Shown in pieces: positions 27,510 through 35,290 of a stretch of DNA of 57,801 bases. The translations under genes and the position numbers were made by a program. The notes beneath the pieces are model-generated. The model was not told the origin of the DNA. It made no database searches and worked only from the letters and a program-made list of their open reading frames with translations. The first letter of the stretch is position 1, and every line of letters starts with the position of its first letter. Source of the DNA: a virus; the IMG/VR virus record IMGVR_UViG_3300032080_000129, positions 1-57,801 of that record. The stretch is one strand, 5' to 3'.

Positions 27510-29240
27510 TCAGGACAGGGCAAGGGTTTGGATGTCGGCTTGGAGCCGCTCGAGCAGCGCCTGCAGACCTTCGGGCGGTGCGTCGAGGTCGACGGTTGCC
27601 GTTCGGGTGTTGTGCTCGTAGCTGCGCCGCACGATCCGCCGGTAGCTCGGGTCGGCGGCATCGGGGAATCGCACTTCGTCGCCAGCGCGGACCTGGGAGA
27701 CCGGGCGCATGACGCCCCGGTCGTCCATGACGTAGCCCGAGAGGGTGGCCGATCCGGAGCGGTTCAGGCGATTGGCTTCCCGCAACCAGATTTCGCCGAC
27801 TTCGATCATCCGCGCGGGGGTGCTGATCCTGCGCAGATCGAGACGATCCATTCGGTCGACTCCCGCCCTCACCGCCGGGTGGTCGGGGTCGGTGATTTCA
27901 AGTGCGTCGGTTTCCACCGTGGCGCCCGAGCCGATCGGCCCTACCGAGAGCGTCCGGCCATCGACATCCTGCGCGGTGACGAGGATCCTGTCCCAGGACC
28001 GAGCCGCATCGAAGCCCTGTTCCTGTAGGCCCGAGGGTCCGGCGTAGGCCTGCCAGCGCCGACCATAGGTTCCCGGCCGCTTCAATTTGAATCGCTTCTT
28101 CTCTACGAACCAGTCCAGCAGCTCGTATTTCGTCAGCTCCTGCACCACCTGCGACATGGGGCCGGGGTCTGAGAACCAGGCCTGCTGAACGATGTAGCCG
28201 GTGTCTTCGAGGTCTTCGTCCCGGGCTTCGAGCTCGGTGAATTCCGGAATTGCCCAGCCCAGCATCGGGGCCACAGTGAAGCCGACATCGGGCCAGGTGC
28301 CTTGCAGGGCCAATCCGTGGCGGCCTATCACCTTGAGGTTTTGCAGTCGGAAACGCTCGGCGTAGGGATCGCCTTCGGCCGCACCGAGATAGGCCGAGAT
28401 GAATCGGACGAAGCGCAGCCCTGCCACCGCCGAGGAGACGACTTGCTGCAGCGCGGTCGAGGCGTTGTGATCGGTGCCCGTGACCGTCTCGACTATGCCG
28501 TCTGCCGACAGACTGGCGCGATGGAGAAAGCTCGCATCGGGGGAGGCGGAGCGCCCAAGAAAGTCGTAGAGCACTTCGGCGATGTCGACGCCGCCCGAGT
28601 CATAGACGAACTCGTTCCACTCCACCTTGCCGGCCTTCAGGTGGTTGTAGGAGAAGGTCAGCGAGGGGCGCACTTCCCCGGCGGCAGCGTCAATGCTGGT
28701 CGATATCCCGCTGAGATCCGCGCCGGCCCCGATCAAGGCGGCCTTCAGTGCGGCTGACGGTTCACCGCATTTGCTGAGGTCGCCGTCGATGAACCCCGGC
28801 CCGATCAGAGCGCTGTTGTCTTCGAGTGCCTTGGACCACCCGACCGCCTCAGCGGTGATCGACACGCGGTCGCCGTCGGACTCCGGCGTCTTGTCGAGCC
28901 GGTAGTTGGCGACTTCCTCGACCCCCGGCCCGTAGACCGTGATCGCACTGAAGGGAGCGAGATCGGGGAATGACTCGCGGGGGTTGCGCGCCAGCAGGAC
29001 CGAGCCTTCCTTGTCAAGCCCGGGCATCTCATCGACCAGGCGCATATCGCTCGCGACGTTCTCGGTCAAAGGCTCATCTGCTGCCCAGCGGGAGGGTCGC
29101 CCGTTAGGTGGATCAATGCGCCAGGCGAGATCATCAGGTGGGTACTCGCGGACGATGGCTACCCGAGCAGGGGCGACAACTTCAGCGGGTTCGCCTAACG
29201 TCCCCGAGCCCAGGGTCCCGGTGCCAAGGGTGCCGGGCAT
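27510..29240 (-). CDS. Minor tail / tail-tip protein, ReqiPepy6 Gp37-like, 576 aa
   Basis: An N-terminal GTLGTGTLGSGTLGE repeat precedes a large beta-rich protein with WSKALEDNSALI, QLTKYELLDWFVEKKRFKL and a final RIVRRSYEHNTRTATVDLDA. The spacing of the conserved blocks resembles siphovirus Gp37-like prophage tail proteins of the endopeptidase/tip class. It lies between the tail fibre and membrane genes and probably forms the tail tip. Specific enzymatic activity is not visible. Confidence 0.7.
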   Translation of the reverse strand: MPGTLGTGTLGSGTLGEPAEVVAPARVAIVREYPPDDLAWRIDPPNGRPSRWAADEPLTENVASDMRLVDEMPGLDKEGSVLLARNPRESFPDLAPFSAITVYGPGVEEVANYRLDKTPESDGDRVSITAEAVGWSKALEDNSALIGPGFIDGDLSKCGEPSAALKAALIGAGADLSGISTSIDAAAGEVRPSLTFSYNHLKAGKVEWNEFVYDSGGVDIAEVLYDFLGRSASPDASFLHRASLSADGIVETVTGTDHNASTALQQVVSSAVAGLRFVRFISAYLGAAEGDPYAERFRLQNLKVIGRHGLALQGTWPDVGFTVAPMLGWAIPEFTELEARDEDLEDTGYIVQQAWFSDPGPMSQVVQELTKYELLDWFVEKKRFKLKRPGTYGRRWQAYAGPSGLQEQGFDAARSWDRILVTAQDVDGRTLSVGPIGSGATVETDALEITDPDHPAVRAGVDRMDRLDLRRISTPARMIEVGEIWLREANRLNRSGSATLSGYVMDDRGVMRPVSQVRAGDEVRFPDAADPSYRRIVRRSYEHNTRTATVDLDAPPEGLQALLERLQADIQTLALS

Positions 29241-30586
29241 CAGTTGAGAAGCTTCAGGGTGGCACTACAGATTTCGAAGCCCGTTCCATACTGATCGGCT
29301 TCGATTTTGCGAGTGCTTCCGGAGTCCTGAAACACTCCGACCTCGAGGTAATCACCTGCTTTCGATTCCAGATGCATTGCCGAGAATGGGACCGCTCGGC
29401 CGTTGCGCCCGGAAAAGCTGTGCTGGTGCTGGAAGAGCGTGTTGTTGGAGCCCCCGTTCAGCGTCACAAACGCTGAACGCTCTCCCGTGGTGACGTTTTC
29501 GTCGTCGAACATCAGGCTCCCGAGAAGGAGCCAATCTTGTTCGGGAATTGGAAGAAGAATCCGGGTCGGGTTTTCGGCCGACCAGCAGCCCCCGATGTTC
29601 AGGCCGAGGGACCCGCCTGCATCACTCCAAGGGACTTTCACAGCTTCCGAGTTCGGCACCGACAAGGACGCGGTGCGCCGCAGCTTGCACTTGATCCGAG
29701 GTCCCGCTGCCGGAGCGAATGCCAGGGCGGTGATGTTCAGCGTGATCGTGGCATCGGTGGTCAACTGCCACGCCGAGTTTCGGTTGACTTCGCCCTCTGA
29801 GACCGTGATCAGCATTCCGGGCCGCGCCTTTTCAGAGGAATCCATCTCGGAGGCGCGTTCCATCGACCATTTGGACCCTGCGCCTCCAAGCGCCAGAACT
29901 TTGTAGAAGCCGTTATTGGCTCCCGTCGCCTCGTTCTTGACCAGGACGTAGTCGCCTACGGAGGGAGCCACCGAGTCGATCGTGGCGATCGCTCCGTTCG
30001 CATTGGCTTCGAGTTTGTTCCCGGTCCGGGTGTTGGCTGCCAGGGCGGCGACGGTTGCCAGCCGAGCGGCGGGCGAGGTGCTGCCCGAGCTAGGCGTTGC
30101 CCATTTGACGCCGGCCGACTGGGCTGAATCAGCGGTCAGCACCTGCCCGTCGCTGCCCACCGCGACCCGGGCAACCGTGTTGTCGGCGGTGCCGGCGAGC
30201 AGGTCGCCCTTTGCGTCGACCAGAGACTTTGGGATCAGCAGCCCGGTCGCCGTATCGACGTAATTCTTGACTGCTTTCTGGGTCGGGTATTTGGTATTCG
30301 AGTTGGCGGCGAGGGTCCCGTCGGTGTCCTTGTTGGACAGAAGCTCGCGCAGAGTGGTCGCTGCTTCCGCAGCGGAGATTCGGGCTGCAACCGTTGCGCT
30401 CGCACCCTGCGGGTTGGTGCCAAGGGTGCCCTGTACCTGCATCATCGCTGAGTCGACGTCGTTATGGAGCCCGGCGTGGAACCCCTCGCCTTCGGGTTCC
30501 CCGGCTTTGGGTTCTCCGGTGTCGCTGCGGTCCCGACCTTCGAGATCAGTAGGCAGCGTGTCGAGAGCTGCGGGGTAGGAAGACAC
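29240..30586 (-). CDS. Tail fibre / receptor-binding protein, 448 aa
   Basis: The fibre features NTKYPTQKAVKNYVDT and NTVARVAVGSDGQVLTADSA (repeat blocks of phage fibres) lie in residues 95-165, followed by KWATPSSGS and a C-terminal beta-rich head with FSGRNGRAVPFSAMHLES. The first 50 residues are acidic with GEPKAGEPEGEG. It probably binds the host cell surface. It starts with GTG at 30586 and lies next to the moron island. Confidence 0.85.
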   Translation of the reverse strand: MSSYPAALDTLPTDLEGRDRSDTGEPKAGEPEGEGFHAGLHNDVDSAMMQVQGTLGTNPQGASATVAARISAAEAATTLRELLSNKDTDGTLAANSNTKYPTQKAVKNYVDTATGLLIPKSLVDAKGDLLAGTADNTVARVAVGSDGQVLTADSAQSAGVKWATPSSGSTSPAARLATVAALAANTRTGNKLEANANGAIATIDSVAPSVGDYVLVKNEATGANNGFYKVLALGGAGSKWSMERASEMDSSEKARPGMLITVSEGEVNRNSAWQLTTDATITLNITALAFAPAAGPRIKCKLRRTASLSVPNSEAVKVPWSDAGGSLGLNIGGCWSAENPTRILLPIPEQDWLLLGSLMFDDENVTTGERSAFVTLNGGSNNTLFQHQHSFSGRNGRAVPFSAMHLESKAGDYLEVGVFQDSGSTRKIEADQYGTGFEICSATLKLLN

Positions 30587-30707
30587 GTTGAAGCGGCCCC
30601 TTTCAAGGCGTTGGAGTTCTCGGCTGCGGCGCGGCGCTCGGCCGCGAGTAAAAAGGCCAGCCCCTACTAGGAGGCTTTGGCGAAACTCGCCAAGCCAGTA
30701 GTAGTGC

Positions 30708-30763
30708 GGGGTAGCTGAGTCGCCTTCATCAGCGATACCTCAGATCTGCACAAGCTCTACCCC
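30708..30763 (+). ncRNA. Candidate structured RNA element
   Basis: Sequence can fold into a nested structure: GGGGTAG pairs with CTACCCC (outer 7 bp), CTGAG with CTCAG, TCGC with GCGA (8-nt loop). It precedes a + strand terminator by about 65 bp, so an RNA of about 150 nt (30700-30854) is possible. No start codon is needed. Strand is inferred from the terminator. Confidence 0.35.
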
Positions 30764-30826
30764 AGAACAAAAAAGCCGGTGTTTGCGGGGATGTCGCTCT
30801 GGACCCGCGAAGGCTTTGCCGCCCGA

Positions 30827-30854
30827 GGCTACAGGGTGTGCCCCAGCCTTTTTT
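30827..30854 (+). terminator. Rho-independent terminator, + strand
   Basis: GGCT-ACA-GGG-TGTG-CCC-C-AGCC followed by six T's. Good GC stem with a U-run, in the direction of the rightward strand. There is no protein gene immediately upstream on this strand, which suggests a noncoding transcript. Confidence 0.55.
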
Positions 30855-30864
30855 CGTGTGGCAC

Positions 30865-30882
30865 ACCGGCAGATCTGCCGGT
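30865..30882. promoter_or_regulatory. 18-bp perfect palindrome
   Basis: ACCGGCAGATCTGCCGGT, a perfect dyad just after the terminator. It is a possible protein-binding site or cruciform. Preceded by GTGTGGCACAC, another small dyad. Confidence 0.55.
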
Positions 30883-30939
30883 GGCCCCGAATTGCGCGTT
30901 GTCCCCTAAAGGAGACAAGTTGCATTCTCCACTTGCGAT

Positions 30940-31077
30940 TCTAGAGCGGAAAACTTTGGTGAAAACAATTTTGACCTCGTTTGGTCTGCCCCTCGGACGC
31001 GCCAACGTCGCGGGGGGCTTCTTTGTGGTTGGCAAGGGGAAATCTATGGGTTAGATCGGACGTTAAACCGCTCTAGA
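30940..31077. repeat. 10-bp inverted repeat bracketing 118 bp
   Basis: TCTAGAGCGG at 30940-30949 and its exact reverse complement CCGCTCTAGA at 31068-31077. The second arm is also part of a local CCGCT/AGCGG hairpin. It could be a mini-element end, a protein-binding pair or an RNA long-range stem. No target-site duplication is obvious. Confidence 0.5.
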
Positions 31078-31128
31078 AAGCGGAATTAGGTATCCCTTCC
31101 CCGAAATTTCATTAACAACAAGGACCTC

Positions 31129-31149
31129 TTAAGGATCGGCTATCCTTAA
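31129..31149. promoter_or_regulatory. Operator-like palindrome before the AAA gene
   Basis: TTAAGGAT-CGGCT-ATCCTTAA is a perfect 8-bp dyad just upstream of the AGGA ribosome binding site (31150-31153) and the ATG at 31162. A -35-like TTAACA lies near 31112. It is placed to allow autorepression or control by another regulator. Confidence 0.5.
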
Positions 31150-31161
31150 AGGACTCCTGTT

Positions 31162-32415
31162 ATGACCCAACCTTTGGGAAAGAACCCGTTTCGACCCGGT
31201 GTCGGCACCCGCCCCCTCCATTTGGCGGGTCGCGATCAATCGATGCGGAGGTTCCGCTCCATGCTTCGGGCCGCGCCAGAGCAGCCAGCAAACATGCGGC
31301 TGACCGGACTTCGCGGGGTGGGTAAGACCGTCCTTCTGGGCGAGTTCCAGTCGATCGCGGAGAGCAACGACTGGGCGAGCGCCGTCTTGGAGTTCCAGCC
31401 CGGCCACAACCGGGAGGATCAGATGGTGAGCGCCCTCCTGAACATTGCGCAGGATTCGAAGATGCGGCTCTCGCGGATTGAGCGAATCAAGAAAGCCATC
31501 GGGGGCGCTGTTCGCAATGCGGGAACCCTCGGCATGGGGTGGGAAGAATTCCAGGTCACCTACGACCCGATGGTCGAACAGCAGCGAGAGGACATAACCA
31601 AAGCACTCTTTGAAGTGGTGGAGATGGCAGTGCAGAAAGGACGGACCGGGTTCGTCCTTCTGCTCGATGAGGCGCAGGTAATCCGCGACGAGACCAAACG
31701 CGAGGGCGAGCACCCCCTCTCCCTGTTGATCTCGTCAATCGTCGCATTGCAGCGCCGGGAGATTCCTCTCGGTCTTGTCCTGTGCGGACTGCCGACCTTG
31801 ACCGGCAACCTGCTCAAGGCCCGCTCCTACACCGAGCGGATGTTCCGGGGCGAGGAGATCGGTTCCCTTGAGGAGGGAGACGCGAGGGAAGCGTTTGACA
31901 AGCCGCTGGCAGAGGCAGGGGGACACGTCACCGCTGATAAGGACCTCATCAGCCGCGTCGTTGATGAGGTTGAAGGCTACCCCTACTTCATCCAGCTTTG
32001 GGGCGCTGAGCTTTGGGACGCAGCCGAGATCGCGGAGGTCGATCACCTCTCGACCCGTTTGCTGGATGTGGCGCGACCCGAAATCTACAGCCGTCTCGAC
32101 CTTGACTTCTACAACCCGCGCGTTGAAACCCTGACCCCCGCAGAGCAGGACGTTCTACTGGGAACGGCCGATGCGGACTATCCGCCCTTGGTGGTCTCAA
32201 AACTCAACGACGCGATCAACAAGACGCCTACCAACGTCAACGTCCTTCTTGGGCGGCTGGTGGACGCAGGGGTTCTGTATCGACTCCGCAAAGGCGAGTA
32301 CGACTACACCGCTCCTAGGTTCCGCGACTACTTGGTGCGCCGCACTCGTTCTGCTCGCGCCAAAGAAGCGACCCGCAGCGACACGCCTGCGGGCATCGAA
32401 CAGACGCTTTTCTAG
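31162..32415 (+). CDS. AAA+ ATPase of AAA_16/archaeal-ATPase style with C-terminal winged helix, 417 aa
   Basis: The N-terminal NPFRPGVGTRPLHLAGRD start is that of a widespread actinobacterial AAA family. Walker A GLRGVGKT at 49-56, Walker B FVLLLDEAQ at 164-172; sensor-type LVLCGLPTL near 210 follows. The C terminus (LTPAEQDVLL ... NVNVLLGRLVDAGVLYRLRK) is a winged helix ending in a basic tail. The gene has its own promoter region and sits alone in a tail operon, the pattern of a moron. It could be a defence or superinfection-exclusion ATPase, or a DNA-handling factor; no partner is visible. Confidence 0.8.
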   Translation: MTQPLGKNPFRPGVGTRPLHLAGRDQSMRRFRSMLRAAPEQPANMRLTGLRGVGKTVLLGEFQSIAESNDWASAVLEFQPGHNREDQMVSALLNIAQDSKMRLSRIERIKKAIGGAVRNAGTLGMGWEEFQVTYDPMVEQQREDITKALFEVVEMAVQKGRTGFVLLLDEAQVIRDETKREGEHPLSLLISSIVALQRREIPLGLVLCGLPTLTGNLLKARSYTERMFRGEEIGSLEEGDAREAFDKPLAEAGGHVTADKDLISRVVDEVEGYPYFIQLWGAELWDAAEIAEVDHLSTRLLDVARPEIYSRLDLDFYNPRVETLTPAEQDVLLGTADADYPPLVVSKLNDAINKTPTNVNVLLGRLVDAGVLYRLRKGEYDYTAPRFRDYLVRRTRSARAKEATRSDTPAGIEQTLF

Positions 32416-32447
32416 CCGACGCCCCTCTCGCGGGGGGTGAGAGCCAT

Positions 32448-32609
32448 CCATGGGGTCAGCGGTCCGAATGACCTTCCATGGGGTAGACCCGACCCGAACA
32501 GGAGGTATCCATGATTCAGCTACTCCCGCAACCCCGCTTGGCTAGTCGCGTGGCGCGTTTCGCCAATCCCTCCTAGGCGGCCCGGTAGGCACAACAGGGT
32601 GGTCGGGTC
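32448..32609 (+). other. Leader-like region around a short ORF: repeats and stem
   Basis: CCATGGGGT is repeated at 32448-32456 and 32476-32484; GACCCGACC at 32486-32494 can pair with GGTCGGGTC at 32601-32609. The stem encloses a ribosome binding site and a 21-codon ORF. This might be an attenuator-like leader for the secreted-protein genes downstream. Confidence 0.4.
32511..32576 (+). CDS. 21-aa short ORF with consensus ribosome binding site
   Basis: ATG is preceded by AGGAGGTATCC, the strongest Shine-Dalgarno in the window. Product MIQLLPQPRLASRVARFANP-S. A signal-less basic peptide. Strong initiation with a very short product suggests a leader peptide, or a small regulatory peptide. Nothing else is known. 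Confidence 0.45.
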   Translation: MIQLLPQPRLASRVARFANPS

Positions 32610-32690
32610 CGGCTCGAGCTGGATAAGATGCCGTCCGTTGAAGCGCGCACAAACCCGCTGCGCGCCTACCCTGAGGGAGGATCCCGAAAG

Positions 32691-32909
32691 ATGAACCGCT
32701 TTGTGGCCATATTTGCCCTAACGCTTGTTGGCGTTGTGCTCGGCCTGGGGGTCGGCCAAGTTACTTCTGCCGACTCAGCTTCGAACTACACCGACCGCCT
32801 GATCTTGCGGGAGCTGAAGGAAATCAACGAGCAGCTAGACGCAATCAAGTACAACACGGGGGCCGTTTGCCAGGACGCCTCCAAGGGCTTTTCGTGCCGA
32901 AAGTTCTAG
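32691..32909 (+). CDS. Secreted small protein, 72 aa
   Basis: ATG at 32691 preceded by GGAGG; the upstream frame to 32628 is not needed. MNRFVAIFALTLVGVVLGLG and following VGQVTSADS is a signal peptide with a possible cleavage after TSADS or ADSAS. The mature part has a coiled helix (RLILRELKEINEQLDAIK) and a C-terminal pair of Cys (AVCQDASKGFSC). It is a probable lysogenic-conversion protein acting outside the cell. No family recognised. Confidence 0.65.
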   Translation: MNRFVAIFALTLVGVVLGLGVGQVTSADSASNYTDRLILRELKEINEQLDAIKYNTGAVCQDASKGFSCRKF

Positions 32910-33005
32910 CGCGGGTCGCCCCGAAGGCGCTACCCTTGATCGATCAATCAAGCGCCCCGGCGACGCTCCAACGTCCCGGGGCATGGCACCAAGGAGAATG
33001 AGTCC

Positions 33006-33365
33006 ATGATGCACCTCAGAAAGCTATCGGTAGTCGCTGGTGTGGTCGCTCTATCCCTCGTCTGGCCGGGGTTGGCTGCGGCCGACGCTGAGCGCCTGAC
33101 TTTTCCTGTGGCCAAACAGGCGATGACGCGCTACGCCGAGGAAGAAGCTGCAGGTCACCCAAACGACACCTATCGCATCTACAACTGCCGCAGGCGGTCC
33201 GGCACGATCATCTGGTGCGCGATCCGCTGGCGCTATCCGGCCGCCCGTGATGAACCTGGCGCGACCGGTTACTACGTACTGCACACCCGAACCGTTGCGC
33301 AATCGAAAACCGAATGCCTCACGGTCTGGGAAGTCCTATGGGAAGACAAGAGGTGCGTCGGCTAG
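33006..33365 (+). CDS. Secreted Cys-containing protein, 119 aa
   Basis: Signal peptide MHLRKLSVVAGVVALSLVWP with cleavage likely after AAADA. The mature part has a Cys in YNCRRRSGT, one in IWCAIRW, and two near the end (TECLTVW, DKRCVG), which could form disulfides. This plan, short secreted protein with two disulfides, is common in Thermoleophilia. It lies convergent to the minor tail gene (overlap of four bases). Probable moron. Confidence 0.65.
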   Translation: MMHLRKLSVVAGVVALSLVWPGLAAADAERLTFPVAKQAMTRYAEEEAAGHPNDTYRIYNCRRRSGTIIWCAIRWRYPAARDEPGATGYYVLHTRTVAQSKTECLTVWEVLWEDKRCVG

Positions 33366-35284
33366 CTCGCCTCACGGGCGAAGAGGACGCCATCTCTGCT
33401 GAAGGTCTGCAGGCTAAGCCCAGGAGCGGCTCCATCCGGCAACTCGGTTAGGTCCCCCGCGCTCGGGATGGCGATCGTCCGGGTTTGTCGTTCCTCCAGC
33501 CCACCCGCCGGGGTAAACGGGAGAAAGCCGTCTGGGCCGAGGTGGCCCCAGGCATCCGCCGTTGGATGCTGGCGGACGACGCCATCTGATCGAACTTCCA
33601 GCGATCGTGAGGTGAAGCAAACCTTGTCTTCATCGCCCTGTTCGGTGTAGTAGAGGGTGAGGCCCATCCGGTCAACACGGGCTTCGCGTTCGGTGCCCGT
33701 CGCCTTCTCAAAAGCGAGACCGAACCCGAAGTCTTCGGCGTTCGTCTGCGCTCGGGTTACTTTGAGGGAGGCGAGATCCTCTGCGGTCCACTCGTAGATG
33801 AAGACTGCGTCAGAGACGGGCCACCCGCCAGATGGGTACTGGGCCTTGTTGGGACCGACGGGGACTCCCCCTATGAACAGATGCACCGAATGATCCCCGA
33901 ACTGCAGGCCGCCTTCGGGGGAGGATTTCTCCACGATGCCGACCGCAGAAACAGGGCGAGCCCCGACCGGAAGGGCGAAGCCATGCTGGAGCGCCTTCAG
34001 GTAGTTGGAGATGGTTCCGGCGCCCGAGACTTTGATGCTGGCGTACGAGTTGTCACTGGCTTTGGCGTTGGCAGGGCTCGTCCATGCCACCGTGCCCATC
34101 GAGGCATCACTGGTGACTGAACCTGGAGCATGCGTTTTCTGCGCTTCAGCAACCGGGGGCTGTTCCGGCTCGCGCAACACCAGGTATTGCTCGCTGGATA
34201 GCGGATAGACATCCCTTATTCGAAGTGCCCCTGAGCCCCCTGGAGCCCAAGCAGTCAGTTTCCACTCCCAGCGCTGATCCCCCAGCAAGGCCTCTTCGGC
34301 TCGGGGCACCCCGAGGAAGACGGGGATCCAGGCACCTACTGCCGGGGTCGAGATGATCGGTAGGGACTCATCCCAGCGGGTGGCGCCCAGCGCCCGCGAC
34401 AGGAGCTGCAGTCGAATGCCACCCGGTTCACTGCCTTGGTCGAGGATCCGCATCCACATCGGCCGCGGGCCGCGATGGGTCATGTGTCCCTCGCCGACGA
34501 TCTCGGAACTAAGGATCGTCATCCGCCCCGCCGTCAATGCCGTGTGTTGAACGACTTCGGCTCCTTCGACGGTTTTCACTTCCGCCCCACCCTTCGGCGT
34601 CAGATTCTTCGCCAAGTAGTGAAGCTGGGCCGTGGGGTCCGCGAGATCGTCCGGGGCATAGATGCACTCGCGCGAGAAGATCAGGCCGCGCAGATCTTCG
34701 GAGCCCGTGTTTTCGAACCGCCCGCACCAGAGACCTTTGGCGCTCCCCTGACTAGCCGCCTCCGTCGAGAGGAGGTGGCGCGCTCCGGCCGCCGTGGTGA
34801 AAGTTCCGGCTTCGCGCTCTTCGGTCGAATAGCCGGTCGGCCAGCGGGTCGCCGTAAGCACCACGTCCGGTGCATCCCGACGGTGCGCAAAGAGCCATCC
34901 TTGCAGGCCCGAGATCGAAAGCGTGTGTCGCAGAACCTTGTAGCCGATCGAGCCTGCGAACCCGCCGTCTTCATCGAAGTCCCGGCGTATCCAGCCACCG
35001 TGTTCCTGGATCGTCCCCACCTTCTGCTGGAGCTTGTGAGCTGCCTCGGCGAGGGAGACCTCCCCCTCCTCCTTGACCCGGATCGGGATGCGGATCTGCA
35101 CGCCTTGGCGGTGCCCGTCCGAGGAGGTTTCCCCTTCGGCCTGGCGCACCATCTGCGGGGTGATCTGGGACTCGCCCCAGTCGACGCCCTCGGCGCGGAT
35201 CTGGAGGCCGAGCTGGTCCAGGGCCAGCTCCACTCGCTCGGGAATAAACTCGACCGGGTCGAGCACACAAGTCTCTTCAGCCAA
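33362..35284 (-). CDS. Minor tail protein (distal-tail-like), 640 aa
   Basis: Starts TTG at 35284 after GGGAGGTGAAGG. Follows the tape measure in transcription order, the place of distal-tail/minor tail proteins. Beta-rich with HKLQQKVGTIQEHGGWIRRD near residue 90 and GSLYK-type strands; the C terminus carries GPDGFLPFTPAGGLEERQT. It resembles siphovirus minor tail proteins rather than a fibre. No enzymatic motif seen. Confidence 0.7.
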   Translation of the reverse strand: MAEETCVLDPVEFIPERVELALDQLGLQIRAEGVDWGESQITPQMVRQAEGETSSDGHRQGVQIRIPIRVKEEGEVSLAEAAHKLQQKVGTIQEHGGWIRRDFDEDGGFAGSIGYKVLRHTLSISGLQGWLFAHRRDAPDVVLTATRWPTGYSTEEREAGTFTTAAGARHLLSTEAASQGSAKGLWCGRFENTGSEDLRGLIFSRECIYAPDDLADPTAQLHYLAKNLTPKGGAEVKTVEGAEVVQHTALTAGRMTILSSEIVGEGHMTHRGPRPMWMRILDQGSEPGGIRLQLLSRALGATRWDESLPIISTPAVGAWIPVFLGVPRAEEALLGDQRWEWKLTAWAPGGSGALRIRDVYPLSSEQYLVLREPEQPPVAEAQKTHAPGSVTSDASMGTVAWTSPANAKASDNSYASIKVSGAGTISNYLKALQHGFALPVGARPVSAVGIVEKSSPEGGLQFGDHSVHLFIGGVPVGPNKAQYPSGGWPVSDAVFIYEWTAEDLASLKVTRAQTNAEDFGFGLAFEKATGTEREARVDRMGLTLYYTEQGDEDKVCFTSRSLEVRSDGVVRQHPTADAWGHLGPDGFLPFTPAGGLEERQTRTIAIPSAGDLTELPDGAAPGLSLQTFSRDGVLFAREAS

Positions 35285-35290
35285 CTACCT

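Larger units (their letters stand above)
30587..31161. other. 575-bp structured noncoding region before the AAA gene
   Basis: No convincing gene (the 91-codon + frame at 30779 is low in coding character). It holds the + strand RNA-like fold (30708-30763), a + strand terminator (30827-30854), an 18-bp palindrome (30865-30882), a 10-bp inverted repeat (30940/31068) and an operator-like palindrome (31129-31149). It is AT-richer than its surroundings, as is usual for moron borders. Confidence 0.6.

Noticed and set aside
30829-31035. 68-codon minus frame in the same area
   Set aside because: No ribosome binding site and basic low-complexity content; covers the same dyads. Probably random open frame in GC-rich DNA.
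30779-31054. 91-codon + strand frame before the AAA gene
   Set aside because: It runs through the terminator and both palindromes, has no ribosome binding site, and the product is not protein-like for long stretches.
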